Below, in pieces: positions 16,416-24,922 of a stretch of 64,000 nucleotides of DNA. The notes under the pieces are model-generated. The model saw only the letters and a program-made list of their open reading frames with translations, did no database searches and was not told where the DNA came from. The stretch is taken from positions 496,001-560,000 of the forward strand of contig NZ_JAAIYA010000007.1 of the NCBI RefSeq assembly GCF_010894405.1, in the 5' to 3' direction. Source of the DNA: Pyxidicoccus caerfyrddinensis. GTDB lineage: Bacteria; Myxococcota; Myxococcia; Myxococcales; Myxococcaceae. The position numbers were made by a program, and so were the translations under genes. Position 1 is the stretch's first letter. Each line of letters starts with the position of its first letter.

Positions 16416-17993
16416 ATGCGCCGCGCTGCCAACAGCCCGTTGGAGGTGGACGAGGAGAAGCTCGTCCGTCAGTTCCCCGGACTGAATCGCAAGGCGGTGG
16501 GTGCGTTCTTCACGCCCGCGCCGCTGGTGGAGCGCACGCTGGCGCTCGCGCTGGAGCACCTGGGCGAAGGCCCGCTCACCGTGGTGGACCCGGCCTGCGG
16601 CGCGGGCGCCTTCCTCGCGGCGGCGGCGAAGCGCCGACCCGCTGCGCGTCTATGCGGCCTGGAACTGGACCCGGAGGTGGCGCGCGTCTGCCAGGCCCGC
16701 GTGCCCGGCGCGGACATCCGCGTGGGAGACTCGCTGCGCGGCGGACTGGAGCCGCTGCTCGCCGCCACGCCGCCGGAGCACCGGGAGCTGTGGGTGGGCA
16801 ATCCGCCCTACAACGGCACGTCACCGGTGCTGAAGGACGCGAGCACCTACGCGCGCCTGCGCGCCCTGCTGCCGCTGGCCCTGCCCCCGGGCACCAGCCT
16901 GCGCGACGACTTCGCTTTCTTCCTGCTGGTGGCGGCGCACCGGCTCGTCTCGCGACCCGGGGTGCTCGCCTTCATCACCCCGGCGACGCTGCTGGACGCG
17001 TTCCTCTACGCCCCGCTGCGCCAGTCGCTGCTGGCCACGCTGACCTTGCGCGAGGTGGTGGACCTGGGCCCCGGCGCCTTCTCCGGCACGCAGGTGCGCA
17101 CGTGCATCACCGTGTGGTCCTCGCTGCCGGGTCCGCGCATGGCTCCGCGCTTCGAGCGTCGGGGCGTCTGGCAGGGCTTCACGCCCGAATCCCCGGAGTG
17201 GCGCCTGGCGCCCACGACCCGGGAGGCCGCGGACCTGGATGCGCGCTGGCGAGCGGAGGGCGAGCCGCTGAGCACGCTCGTCCCCGTGAGCCTGCCCGGC
17301 GTGAAGACGCGCTTCGACGAGCTGCTGGTGGACGCTGACGCGGAGCGGCTGCTGGCCCGCGTGCGAGCCTTCGCCGCGGCCCGGAAGGAGGAGCTGCCTG
17401 ACTTCGCGCGGGCTCACGGGCTGCCGGAGACGCTGCTCCCCAAGCTGCGCGAGCTGAAGGCGGGCCCACCGCTGGAGGTAGACCCGAGCCACGTGCGTCC
17501 CTTCTTCCGCTACGGAGGCGCGCGCCACCGGGGCACGGTGCCGCACGAGGCGCGGGCATACTGCTACCTGGACCGGCGCCTCGTTCCCCGGGGAGACCAC
17601 CGGCTGCGCGGGCCGTATGACCCGCACCTGGGCGCGGTGAAGCTCCTCTTCAACGTGCGCGAACTGCCGCTGTCGGCCGCGCTGCTGGAGGAAGAGGGCT
17701 GCGTACACGACCACCGGCACGCGCGCTTCGCGCCGCTGTACGTGCCCCAGCGCCTGCGGGACGAGGGGCTCGCCGTCACCCGCTCCGCGTCGACGCTGGA
17801 GGAGTTGGGGCCGCTGGTTCCCAACCTCTCGCCCCGGGGGCAGGTATGGGCGGAGACCCTGGGAGGCCCGCTGTCCGCCTTCCGGGCGCTGGTGGCGTTC
17901 CTCAACGGGCCCGAGGTCCAGGACGTCTGGGCGCCGGCCTTCGGCGCTTCGCGCGTGGTGCCGGTGCCGCTGGGGGCTGTCGCGAAGGAGTGA
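16416..17993 (+). CDS. class I N6-adenine DNA methyltransferase, solitary
   Basis: A 525-residue protein. GAFFTPAPLVERTL (residues about 28-41) and VVDPACGAGAFL (motif I, S-adenosylmethionine binding) precede GNPPYN at residues 128-133, the catalytic motif IV of adenine-N6 methyltransferases. The C-terminal half probably recognises DNA. No nuclease motif is obvious in it, and no restriction gene flanks it, so it may be an orphan epigenetic methylase, a remnant, or a type IIG-like enzyme. The ATG at 16416 follows GGGGGA at 16406-16411; an in-frame GTG at 16350 would add 22 residues. Neighbours are functionally unrelated. Confidence 0.82.
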   Translation: MRRAANSPLEVDEEKLVRQFPGLNRKAVGAFFTPAPLVERTLALALEHLGEGPLTVVDPACGAGAFLAAAAKRRPAARLCGLELDPEVARVCQARVPGADIRVGDSLRGGLEPLLAATPPEHRELWVGNPPYNGTSPVLKDASTYARLRALLPLALPPGTSLRDDFAFFLLVAAHRLVSRPGVLAFITPATLLDAFLYAPLRQSLLATLTLREVVDLGPGAFSGTQVRTCITVWSSLPGPRMAPRFERRGVWQGFTPESPEWRLAPTTREAADLDARWRAEGEPLSTLVPVSLPGVKTRFDELLVDADAERLLARVRAFAAARKEELPDFARAHGLPETLLPKLRELKAGPPLEVDPSHVRPFFRYGGARHRGTVPHEARAYCYLDRRLVPRGDHRLRGPYDPHLGAVKLLFNVRELPLSAALLEEEGCVHDHRHARFAPLYVPQRLRDEGLAVTRSASTLEELGPLVPNLSPRGQVWAETLGGPLSAFRALVAFLNGPEVQDVWAPAFGASRVVPVPLGAVAKE

Positions 17994-18018
17994 ACGCTTC
18001 CGGCGCATCGTGCTCGAA

Positions 18019-18053
18019 AGCCCGCACGGTTTCTCCGCCAAGGTGTGCGGGCT
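18019..18053 (+). terminator. inverted repeat after methyltransferase gene
   Basis: AGCCCGCAC at 18019-18027 pairs perfectly with GTGCGGGCT at 18045-18053 around a 17-base loop, 26 bp after the methyltransferase stop. There is no T-run, so it may be a weak terminator or a regulatory element ahead of the superoxide dismutase gene. Confidence 0.4.
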
Positions 18054-18108
18054 GTGGCTAGTGTCGCCTCTTCTCTGTAGCGAACTACCCAGGAAGAAGG
18101 ACCGACCC

Positions 18109-18801
18109 ATGAAGATTCGAGCCCTGCTGACCGCCGCCGCCCTCACCGCCGCCATGCCCGCGCTGGCCCAGGCCCCGCAGGCCGCGCCGTCCGCCCAGGA
18201 AGAGGGAGGAAAGGGTAAGGGCAAGGGGGCCACGGGCGAGCACGCCCAGGGCAAGGGCAAGGAGGCCAGTGAGCAGCCTGAGAAGGGACAGGGCGCGCCC
18301 GCGGCTCCGACGACGACTCCTGCCGCGGCTCCGGAGAAGAAGGCGCCTCCGAAGGGTGAGATGGCGAAGGCGATGGTGAAGGACGCCCAGGGCAAGGACG
18401 TGGGGGAAATCACGTTCGAGCAGACGGCGAAGGGCGTGGTGGTGAAGGGCACGCTGAGCAACCTGCCGGCGGGCCAGCACGCGTTCCACATCCACGAGAC
18501 GGGCAAGTGCGACGCTCCGGACTTCAAGACGGCGGGTGGCCACTTCAACCCGACGAAGAAGGCCCACGGCATCATGTCGCCCAAGGGCAAGCACGAGGGT
18601 GATTTGCCCAACCTCTACGTGGGCCAGGACGGCCGCGTGCAGTTCGACACCTTCGCCCAGAACGGCCTCAAGCTGAAGCAGCTGTTCGACAAGGACGGCT
18701 CGGCGGTGATGGTGCACACCAAGGAGGACGACTACTTCACCGACCCGACCGGCGACGCCGGTGGCCGCATCGCCTGCGGCGTGGTGGAGAAGGCGCAGTA
18801 G
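18109..18801 (+). CDS. sodC: Cu/Zn superoxide dismutase, secreted
   Basis: A 230-residue exported protein. A signal peptide (MKIRALLTAAALTAAMPALAQA) is followed by a low-complexity Lys/Gly/Ala/Pro region to about residue 85, then the SodC domain. Copper/zinc ligands appear in HAFHIHETGKC, GGHFNPTKKAHG and VMVHTKEDD; GGRIACGVV carries the active-site Arg and the second disulfide Cys. It dismutates superoxide in the periplasm or outside the cell. The Lys-rich tether is unusual and could bind anionic envelope polymers (inference). AGGAAGAAGG at 18091-18100 fixes the start. Confidence 0.93.
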   Translation: MKIRALLTAAALTAAMPALAQAPQAAPSAQEEGGKGKGKGATGEHAQGKGKEASEQPEKGQGAPAAPTTTPAAAPEKKAPPKGEMAKAMVKDAQGKDVGEITFEQTAKGVVVKGTLSNLPAGQHAFHIHETGKCDAPDFKTAGGHFNPTKKAHGIMSPKGKHEGDLPNLYVGQDGRVQFDTFAQNGLKLKQLFDKDGSAVMVHTKEDDYFTDPTGDAGGRIACGVVEKAQ

Positions 18802-18816
18802 CAGGCAGCACGGCGG

Positions 18817-18843
18817 GTGCCTCTCCCCTACTCGGGAGGGCAC
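18817..18843 (+). terminator. hairpin after sodC
   Basis: GTGCCTCTCCC pairs with GGGAGGGCAC with a single bulge around a loop of about six bases, starting 16 bp after the sodC stop. The following T content is low, so it is a probable rather than certain intrinsic terminator. Confidence 0.45.
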
Positions 18844-18913
18844 TTGCGAAGAAGCGCGAGGGTGTGGTGTCAGGGGTACTCGGCCCGTGCAGTCAGGGCT
18901 CCGAATCCATCCC

Positions 18914-19801
18914 ATGCAAACACGCCCTTCCGCCCGCCCCTGTTCCACGCGCTTCCTCGTGGCCGTGCTCGTGACGCTTGCCACCGGCTGCCGCAGCGCG
19001 CCAGCAACCGAAGTCGTCAACGAGGACTACGTCCAGGCGCGCGGCGGCTTCAAGACGAAGCTGCTCCGGCGCGGCCCCTCTCCCCAGGAGGGAGAGGCGG
19101 GCCTGAAACCCCAGGGCACCACCGTGGTGACGTATCGCTCGGGTGACCTGGACCTCACCGCCTTCGTGAGCCCTGTCCCTCAAGACGGGAAGAAGCATCC
19201 CGCGGTGCTCTTCCTCCATGGAGGCTTCGCCTTCGGCGCGGAGGACTGGGAGATGTCGAGCCCCCTCCGCGAAGCGGGCTTCGTCGTGATGATGCCCCTG
19301 CTGCGCGGAGAGAATGGGCAGCCGGGCACCTTCACCTTCTTCTATGATGAGGTGGACGACGTGCTCGCCGCGGCCACCGCGCTCGCCCGCCTTCCGGGAG
19401 TGGACGCGTCCCGCATCTACGTATCCGGGCACAGCGTGGGAGGAACGCTGGCCCTGCTCGCGGCCCAGACCTCCCGCACCTTCAGGGCGGCCACGTCGCT
19501 CTCGGGCTCTCCCGACCAGAAGGGCTTCATCGTCGGGCGTGAGGACATCGTCCCCTTCGCCGTGACGAATGCGCGCGAAATCACGATGCGCTCCCCGGGG
19601 GCCTTCGCCACCAGCTTCAAGTGCCCCACCCGGCTCTTCTTCGGCAGCGAGGAGCCCTACTTCAGCGCCGAGTCCCTCAAGACGGCCGAACGCGCGCGGA
19701 AGGCCGGGCTGGACGTGCAGGCCCACACGGTGCCCGGCGACCACTTCAGCGCGGTGCCGGAAGCGCTCCAGCAGAGCATCGCGTTCTTCCGCTCCAACTA
19801 G
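18914..19801 (+). CDS. alpha/beta-hydrolase lipoprotein
   Basis: A 295-residue protein with a lipobox (LVTLATGC) after the signal peptide. The hydrolase fold has FLHGGFAFG (oxyanion region), the nucleophile elbow GHSVGG, and a C-terminal PGDHFSAVP histidine, as in dienelactone hydrolase or prolyl-oligopeptidase-like enzymes. The acidic triad member is not certain. As a lipoprotein it would act at the outer membrane or periplasm; the substrate (ester or peptide) is unknown. Its stop codon overlaps the stop of the convergent serine hydrolase gene by two bases. Confidence 0.85.
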   Translation: MQTRPSARPCSTRFLVAVLVTLATGCRSAPATEVVNEDYVQARGGFKTKLLRRGPSPQEGEAGLKPQGTTVVTYRSGDLDLTAFVSPVPQDGKKHPAVLFLHGGFAFGAEDWEMSSPLREAGFVVMMPLLRGENGQPGTFTFFYDEVDDVLAAATALARLPGVDASRIYVSGHSVGGTLALLAAQTSRTFRAATSLSGSPDQKGFIVGREDIVPFAVTNAREITMRSPGAFATSFKCPTRLFFGSEEPYFSAESLKTAERARKAGLDVQAHTVPGDHFSAVPEALQQSIAFFRSN

Positions 19802-21390
19802 TGAACGGGGCGCGCAACGGCTCCGGATGCGTCGTCCTTCACGGGCGTGAAGAGCAGGTCCTGGAAGTCGTAGCTGAAGTCCGCCATCGGCGACACGGGC
19901 TGCATCCGCATCTCACCGATGGAGCCGTCGGGCTTCAGTGAGAAGGTCACATACGCATCCGCGTTCAGCGCGCGGTCCTTCCACTTCGCCACGAACGTGT
20001 CGTACTGCCAGTGCTCCAGCTCGCCGGTGAACGCGGGCGTGCGGCTGAAGCGGAGGACCAGCTTCTCCCCTTCCTTCGCGATGGCCACGTCCCCGTACCA
20101 GGCATCGCGGTACCTGCCCACGTAGGCCTCGACAGGAAGCGACGGCCGCGACTGTGCATTCCGTCCCGCGCTCGCCAGACCTATCGCCGCATACGCCTTG
20201 GCCTCCTTCTCCACCTCGTCCGCCTTGAACGCGGCGACCCAGTCCGTGGCGGGCGCGCCCAGGTACGCGTCCAGCAGCGTCCACGTGGGCGCCTCGTACC
20301 CGCCGCGAGCCTCCTGGTTCGTCAGCACGGCGATGCCCAGCCGCTGCTCTGGGACGAGCACCACGCGCGACACGTAGCCCGCCAGTCCACCCGTGTGCCC
20401 CACCAGCTTGAGACCCCGGTAGTCGCGCAGCGTCCAGCCCAGCCCGTACGCCGAGAAGTTCGCGCGCGTCCCGGCCAGCGCCTTCGACGGCTCCTTGATG
20501 GGCAGCACCGTCTGCGCGGACCACATCTCGCGCGACTGCTCCTCGCTGAAGAGCCGCTTCTTCCCCTCCGTGCCCGGAACCACGCCGCGCTCCAACTGCG
20601 CGAGCATCCACCGGGACAGCTCATTCACGCTGGTGTTGATGCCGCCCGCCGGCGCGTTGTTGTCGAAGGGCACCGGGGCAATGGCCTTCAGCACGCCATC
20701 CGCCTTCGCATGCGGCATCGCCACGTTGGCGCCGGGGCGGAAGGCCGTCACGCTGGTGTTGCTCGTGCGCATCCCGAGCGGCATGAAGATGCGCTCACGG
20801 ATGAACGCGCTCCAGGTCTTCCCGCTCGCCTTCTCGATGACCTTCCCCGCGACGAGATACAGGATGTTGTCGTACGCGTACCGGCTGCGGAAGCTGCTCG
20901 CCGGAGGAATGCGCCGCAGCCGCGAGACAATCTCCTCCTCGGTGAACGTCGTCTGCGGGAAGTAGAGCAGATCCCCCGCGCCCAGCCCCAGACCGCTGCG
21001 GTGCACCAGCAGGTCCCGAATCGTCAGCTCGCGCGTGACGTACGGGTCGAACATCTGGAACGACGGCAGGTGGTCGATGACGCGGTCGTCCCACGCGAGC
21101 TTGCCCTCGTCCACGAGCATGGCCAACGCAGCCGCGGTGAAGGCCTTGGTGTTGGAGGCGATGCCAAACAGCGAGTCCGGCGTCACCGGCGCGCGCTCAC
21201 CGAGCTTCCGCACCCCATAGCCCTTCGTGAGCACCACCTTCCCGTCCTTCACGACGGCGATGGCGATGCCGGGCACCTCGAAGGCTTCCATCGTCCGCTG
21301 AAGCGCGGCGTCGATGTCCGGCTGCGAGACCTGCTGGGCGAAGGGCGTGAGCGGAAGGACGAAGAGGAGAAGCGCGAGGGCGTATCGCAC
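19798..21390 (-). CDS. class C beta-lactamase-like serine hydrolase
   Basis: A 530-residue exported protein. The signal peptide (VRYALALLLFVLPLTPFAQ) is followed by a beta-lactamase/transpeptidase-like domain with SNTK (SxxK nucleophile), YDN (YxN) and HTGG (the K/HTG equivalent). The last 130 residues form a separate domain like the DUF3471 tail of many such hydrolases. Likely a D-aminopeptidase, esterase or peptidoglycan-related enzyme rather than a true beta-lactamase. The GTG at 21390 is chosen over an in-frame ATG at 21429 because it begins the signal peptide and has GGAG upstream. Confidence 0.88.
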   Translation of the reverse strand: MRYALALLLFVLPLTPFAQQVSQPDIDAALQRTMEAFEVPGIAIAVVKDGKVVLTKGYGVRKLGERAPVTPDSLFGIASNTKAFTAAALAMLVDEGKLAWDDRVIDHLPSFQMFDPYVTRELTIRDLLVHRSGLGLGAGDLLYFPQTTFTEEEIVSRLRRIPPASSFRSRYAYDNILYLVAGKVIEKASGKTWSAFIRERIFMPLGMRTSNTSVTAFRPGANVAMPHAKADGVLKAIAPVPFDNNAPAGGINTSVNELSRWMLAQLERGVVPGTEGKKRLFSEEQSREMWSAQTVLPIKEPSKALAGTRANFSAYGLGWTLRDYRGLKLVGHTGGLAGYVSRVVLVPEQRLGIAVLTNQEARGGYEAPTWTLLDAYLGAPATDWVAAFKADEVEKEAKAYAAIGLASAGRNAQSRPSLPVEAYVGRYRDAWYGDVAIAKEGEKLVLRFSRTPAFTGELEHWQYDTFVAKWKDRALNADAYVTFSLKPDGSIGEMRMQPVSPMADFSYDFQDLLFTPVKDDASGAVARPVH

Positions 21391-21458
21391 GGGAGCTCCG
21401 GGTGGGGGACAGGCGACTCTGTACCGCACCCGGGCACTCCGCTACAGCGGCGCCCCGC

Positions 21459-23738
21459 TCACACGTAGCCGAAGCGGCGCCGCGCGAACCACTCCGCGCC
21501 GAGCAGCGCAATCAGCGCGACCAGGTAGTACCAGCGGTCCCACAGCGGCTGGTCCTTGGCGCGGCCCACCTCCACCACCGGCGGGTCCAGCAGCGGCACA
21601 TCCGGCAGCCCGTCCTGGGGCAGCTTGTACGCCTTGCCACCCGTCGTCTTCGCGATGGCCTCCATCAGCTCCGGCCGCACCGAGGCGTCCGACAGCTCCG
21701 GCCCCACGGCGCGCACGGCCACCGCGTCCTCGCCCGAGCCCAAATCGGTCTCACCCTTCTTCGCCGAGGCCAACAGCTTGTACGGCCCTGGCGCGGGCGG
21801 CGCGAACTCCAGCCGCACCACGCCATCCGTGCCCGTCGTCCCCGTCTGCACCGCCACGGGCTTCTGCGAGGCCACGGAGAACAGCTCCACGCGCACCTGC
21901 GCGTCCTGCGCGGGCTGGTAGTCCGCCATGCGCGCCTGCACCACCACGCCCACTGGCCGCCCCGGCTCCACGGACGGAGGGTCCGCCGTCACCTTCAGCG
22001 TCGTCAGGTCCGGGTCCCTCACCAGCCAGCGCAGCGCATTGCCCCAGAAGCGGTCATACGCGCGGCTCGGCGAGCCATCCCGGTGCGCCGCGAAGGACCA
22101 GTACCAGGACGCATCCGTCGCCATCACCAGCGCCCGGCCCCGGCCGTAGTCCCACACCGCCACCAGCGGCGCGTTCTTCCCGTCCGCCGTCATGTGCGGC
22201 ACGTCCAGCAGCACCGTGGCCCCGGGACGCGCCGTCGTGAGATTCGCACCGGGAATGGGCGGCAGCTCGCCCCACGCGGCCTCGGTGCTCGCCGCCCCCG
22301 TGCCAATGGCCGTAATCGGGTGACGCAGGCCCTCCGGCGTGAGGCGGGCCTTGAAGGGCTCCGGGTTGGCGGGGCCGGCGGCGGCGACGGGCAGCGCCTC
22401 CATCAGCGTGGGCATCATCGCGCGGCCCTCGCCCAGCACGCTGTCGCCGCCAATCATCACGAAGGCGCCGCCGTTGTGGATGTAGCGCTCCAGGTTGCGC
22501 TCGTACTCGGCGATGGAGAGCGACGGGTCCGCGTGCCCGAAGTTCTGGAAGATGACGACGTCGAAGGTGTCCAGCTTCGTGTCGAAGATCTCCTCCATGG
22601 GGAAGGGAATCAGGGACAGCTCGCGCTCGCTCGACACGCCCGGGTCGTCCGACAGCGTGCGAAGGATGTAGAAGGACACCAGGTCCACGTTGGCATCCTG
22701 GCGCAACAGGCCGCGCAGGTAGCGCTCGTCCCACGAGGGCCGGCCCACCACGAGCAGCACGCGCACGCGGTCGCGAATCACCTTCAGCGTGAAGGAGCGC
22801 GTGTTGTTGTCCGCCACCGCCTCGTCCGGGAAGGTGGGCACCGTCACCGTGTAGACGAAGCGCCCCGTCTGGTCCGGCGTGAAGGTGAAGGACACCGGCT
22901 TCATGTCGTCGGACGACTCCAGGCGCACCGTCTTGCTCGCCACCGTCTTGCCTTCCTGGCTGAGCACCACCGGAATCTCGCGCCCGCTGAAGCCGCGGCC
23001 GTGAATCTCCACCTCCACGGTGAGCGAGTTGCGCACGAAGGCGAAGTCATCCACCTTCAGCCCCTCCACCGCGAGGTCCTTCAGCGCCTCCTGGCCCACG
23101 GTGAAGGTGGACACGGGGACGTTCAGGTCCGCCAGCGCCGCGCGAGCCCGGCCCACCACGCCCGCCTTCAGCTCCTGGTTGTCCGCGCCGTCGCTGAACA
23201 GCAGCATCCCCGACAGCTTGCGAGCGCCCTGCCCCGCCCCCGCCGCCGCGCGCACCGCGGCGAGCAGGTCCGTGGTGCCCGCGCGCGCCGGCTCCTTCGC
23301 CAGCGACGCGGGCGTCACCGGCGCCAGCTCCGGGTCGAAGCCATACATCTCCACCGTGAAGCGGTCCTGCAGGGCGGCCAGCTGCGGCGCGGCCTTCTCC
23401 AGGAAGGAGGCCACCTGCGCGGTGCGCGTGGGGCCGCCGGGCTCGGAGGGGAAGCTCATGGAGGCGGAGCGGTCCACCAGCACGGCGACGCGGTTCTTCA
23501 TCCGCGCCACCTGCAGGTGACGGATGCCGGGCTCCAGGAGGAAGAAGAGCGCGGCCACACCCGCGCCCACGCGCAGGGTCCACAGGAGCACCCGGCGCAT
23601 GCGCGACGGCTCGCGGCGCACGCCCCAGGCGGCCAGCGCCACGCCCAGCACCAGTCCGAGGGCGAGCAGCACCAGCACCCACTGCGGGAGCGGGGAGAGG
23701 CTGACGAGCTTCCAGGCGTTGAAGGTGGGGGAGTTCAT
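21459..23738 (-). CDS. membrane protein with vWA and glutamine amidotransferase-like domains
   Basis: A 759-residue protein. Two N-terminal membrane segments (about residues 15-35 and 50-75) precede a von Willebrand A domain with the MIDAS start DRSASMS (about 85-270), Ig-like stretches, a glutamine-amidotransferase-like fold (VVIFQNFGHADPS, YIHNGGAFVMIGGDS; about 365-560) with no evident catalytic Cys, further beta-rich segments, and a C-terminal membrane helix before ARRRFGYV. This is the layout of BatA-related periplasmic proteins of unknown function. It lies 27 bp downstream of the DUF4159 gene, so both form one operon. Confidence 0.85.
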   Translation of the reverse strand: MNSPTFNAWKLVSLSPLPQWVLVLLALGLVLGVALAAWGVRREPSRMRRVLLWTLRVGAGVAALFFLLEPGIRHLQVARMKNRVAVLVDRSASMSFPSEPGGPTRTAQVASFLEKAAPQLAALQDRFTVEMYGFDPELAPVTPASLAKEPARAGTTDLLAAVRAAAGAGQGARKLSGMLLFSDGADNQELKAGVVGRARAALADLNVPVSTFTVGQEALKDLAVEGLKVDDFAFVRNSLTVEVEIHGRGFSGREIPVVLSQEGKTVASKTVRLESSDDMKPVSFTFTPDQTGRFVYTVTVPTFPDEAVADNNTRSFTLKVIRDRVRVLLVVGRPSWDERYLRGLLRQDANVDLVSFYILRTLSDDPGVSSERELSLIPFPMEEIFDTKLDTFDVVIFQNFGHADPSLSIAEYERNLERYIHNGGAFVMIGGDSVLGEGRAMMPTLMEALPVAAAGPANPEPFKARLTPEGLRHPITAIGTGAASTEAAWGELPPIPGANLTTARPGATVLLDVPHMTADGKNAPLVAVWDYGRGRALVMATDASWYWSFAAHRDGSPSRAYDRFWGNALRWLVRDPDLTTLKVTADPPSVEPGRPVGVVVQARMADYQPAQDAQVRVELFSVASQKPVAVQTGTTGTDGVVRLEFAPPAPGPYKLLASAKKGETDLGSGEDAVAVRAVGPELSDASVRPELMEAIAKTTGGKAYKLPQDGLPDVPLLDPPVVEVGRAKDQPLWDRWYYLVALIALLGAEWFARRRFGYV

Positions 23739-23765
23739 CCGGGCTTTCGGAGTCAGGCCGGTGCT

Positions 23766-24524
23766 TCAGCGCCGCTTGTTGAGGATGAGCGGCAGGTGGA
23801 CGGCGTCGTCCTTGTAGTCGAGGCAGAGGGCATACATGCAGATGTTGATGCCCAGGCGCACGGCCAGCTCCCGCTGGGGTTCACCGCCAGGAGACACGTC
23901 GAACTCGTAGTCGCCGGACTCGCTGCGGTTCCACGCCCCGGCCAGGTCGTTCTGCGAGTACAGCACCGCGGCGCGCTTGCCCAGCATGCACGCCGCCAGC
24001 TGGGGCTTGTTGAGCAGCCGCCCCGGCGCCGCGTCCAGCAGGAAGAAGGACTTGAACACCACGTGCCCGGACGGCACCTCGGCCAGCGGGCTCTGCGGCA
24101 GCACCCGCGCCATCTCCCGGCGGAAGGACGCGTCGAAGCCGTCCCCGTCGCTGCCGTCGTTGGCGTCCGCCAGCATGAAGCCGCCGTACGTCAGGTAGCG
24201 CCGGAGGTTGGCCACCTCCGCGTCGGTGAGCGCGGGGAAGGAGCCGTCGCCGCCCATGTAGAGGAAGGGGTACTCGAAGAGGTCCGGCGAGCTGAGCTGG
24301 AAGCCGCGCGCGTCCGGCACCACCTCCACCGAGGTGCGGCGCTGCAGCTCCCAGGCGATGCGGCGCAGCCCGGACATGCGCAAGTCCCAGTTGCCTCCGT
24401 GGCGGGCCACCGCGGGGATGAAGCGGCTCTTCTCACCGAAGGCGTCCGCTCGCCGGGACAGCAGCGGGGCGAGCGCGGCGGTGCCGAGCAGGAGGTTTCG
24501 ACGCGTCAATCGCCGGGAGGACAT
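23766..24524 (-). CDS. DUF4159 protein with Tat-like signal
   Basis: A 252-residue protein starting with a twin-arginine-type signal (SSRRLTRRNLLLG, then a hydrophobic stretch). The rest matches DUF4159: FLYMGGDGSFPALTDAEVANLRRYLTYGGFMLADAND, a fold related to glutamine amidotransferases. Function is unknown; family members are usually encoded with vWA, MoxR and DUF58 proteins, and here with the vWA/GATase gene just downstream. Tat export would imply cytoplasmic folding before secretion. Confidence 0.85.
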   Translation of the reverse strand: MSSRRLTRRNLLLGTAALAPLLSRRADAFGEKSRFIPAVARHGGNWDLRMSGLRRIAWELQRRTSVEVVPDARGFQLSSPDLFEYPFLYMGGDGSFPALTDAEVANLRRYLTYGGFMLADANDGSDGDGFDASFRREMARVLPQSPLAEVPSGHVVFKSFFLLDAAPGRLLNKPQLAACMLGKRAAVLYSQNDLAGAWNRSESGDYEFDVSPGGEPQRELAVRLGINICMYALCLDYKDDAVHLPLILNKRR

Positions 24525-24533
24525 GGAGCGTTC

Positions 24534-24573
24534 CTATATACCGTCGACGGGTACTCGCATTCCCCGGTATAGA
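24534..24573. promoter_or_regulatory. divergent intergenic spacer with A/T-rich inverted elements
   Basis: The 57-bp gap between the DUF4159 gene and the small tail-anchored gene has CTATATACC at 24534-24542 and GGTATAGA at 24566-24573, partly inverted copies. These are the only TATA-like sequences nearby and could be back-to-back -10 elements, but AGAAGG at 24571-24576 also serves as ribosome site for the plus-strand gene. Confidence 0.35.
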
Positions 24574-24581
24574 AGGCCCCC

Positions 24582-24854
24582 ATGGCAAAAGGCGGACAGA
24601 CGTCACCGGAGCCAGGGTCGCCCGGGGCGGCGGATGTGAGGGCCGCCTGGGCCCGCAAGGAGGCCGGCGACGTGGCCGGAGCCCGGCGGGACGCCGAGCG
24701 CATCCTGGCCCAGAACCCCTCCTCCGAGGACCGGGCCGAGGCCGAGGAGCTGCTCCGGCGCACCTCCACGCCCCGCCACCTGTTCGGCTTCGCCCTGCTG
24801 GGCGCCGCCATCCTCGTCGTGCTGGTGGTGCTCGCGCTGTCCCGTTACGCGTAA
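24582..24854 (+). CDS. small tail-anchored membrane protein
   Basis: A 90-residue protein. Residues about 18-60 look like a single TPR-type helix pair (AWARKEAGDVAGARRDAERILAQNPSSEDRAEAEELL). A C-terminal membrane helix (LFGFALLGAAILVVLVVLALS) ends almost at the last residue. It may tether a small protein-interaction motif to the inner membrane. No family is recognised. Ribosome site AGAAGG at 24571-24576. Confidence 0.75.
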   Translation: MAKGGQTSPEPGSPGAADVRAAWARKEAGDVAGARRDAERILAQNPSSEDRAEAEELLRRTSTPRHLFGFALLGAAILVVLVVLALSRYA

Positions 24855-24922
24855 GCTCATCAGCGCGCGTCCCGTTCCGGACGCGCACCGCTTCGCATCG
24901 CAGAAGCAAGGAGACCCAAGTC

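Noticed and set aside
21402..24572. 1056-codon plus-strand open frame opposite the vWA and DUF4159 genes
   Set aside because: Arg/His-rich nonsense composition without motifs; the minus-strand genes have clear domains.
24534..24573. Back-to-back TATA-like sequences considered as leaderless promoters for both flanking genes
   Set aside because: The plus-strand TATAGA overlaps a good ribosome-binding site for the same gene, so it cannot easily be the -10 element; kept only as a low-confidence regulatory note.
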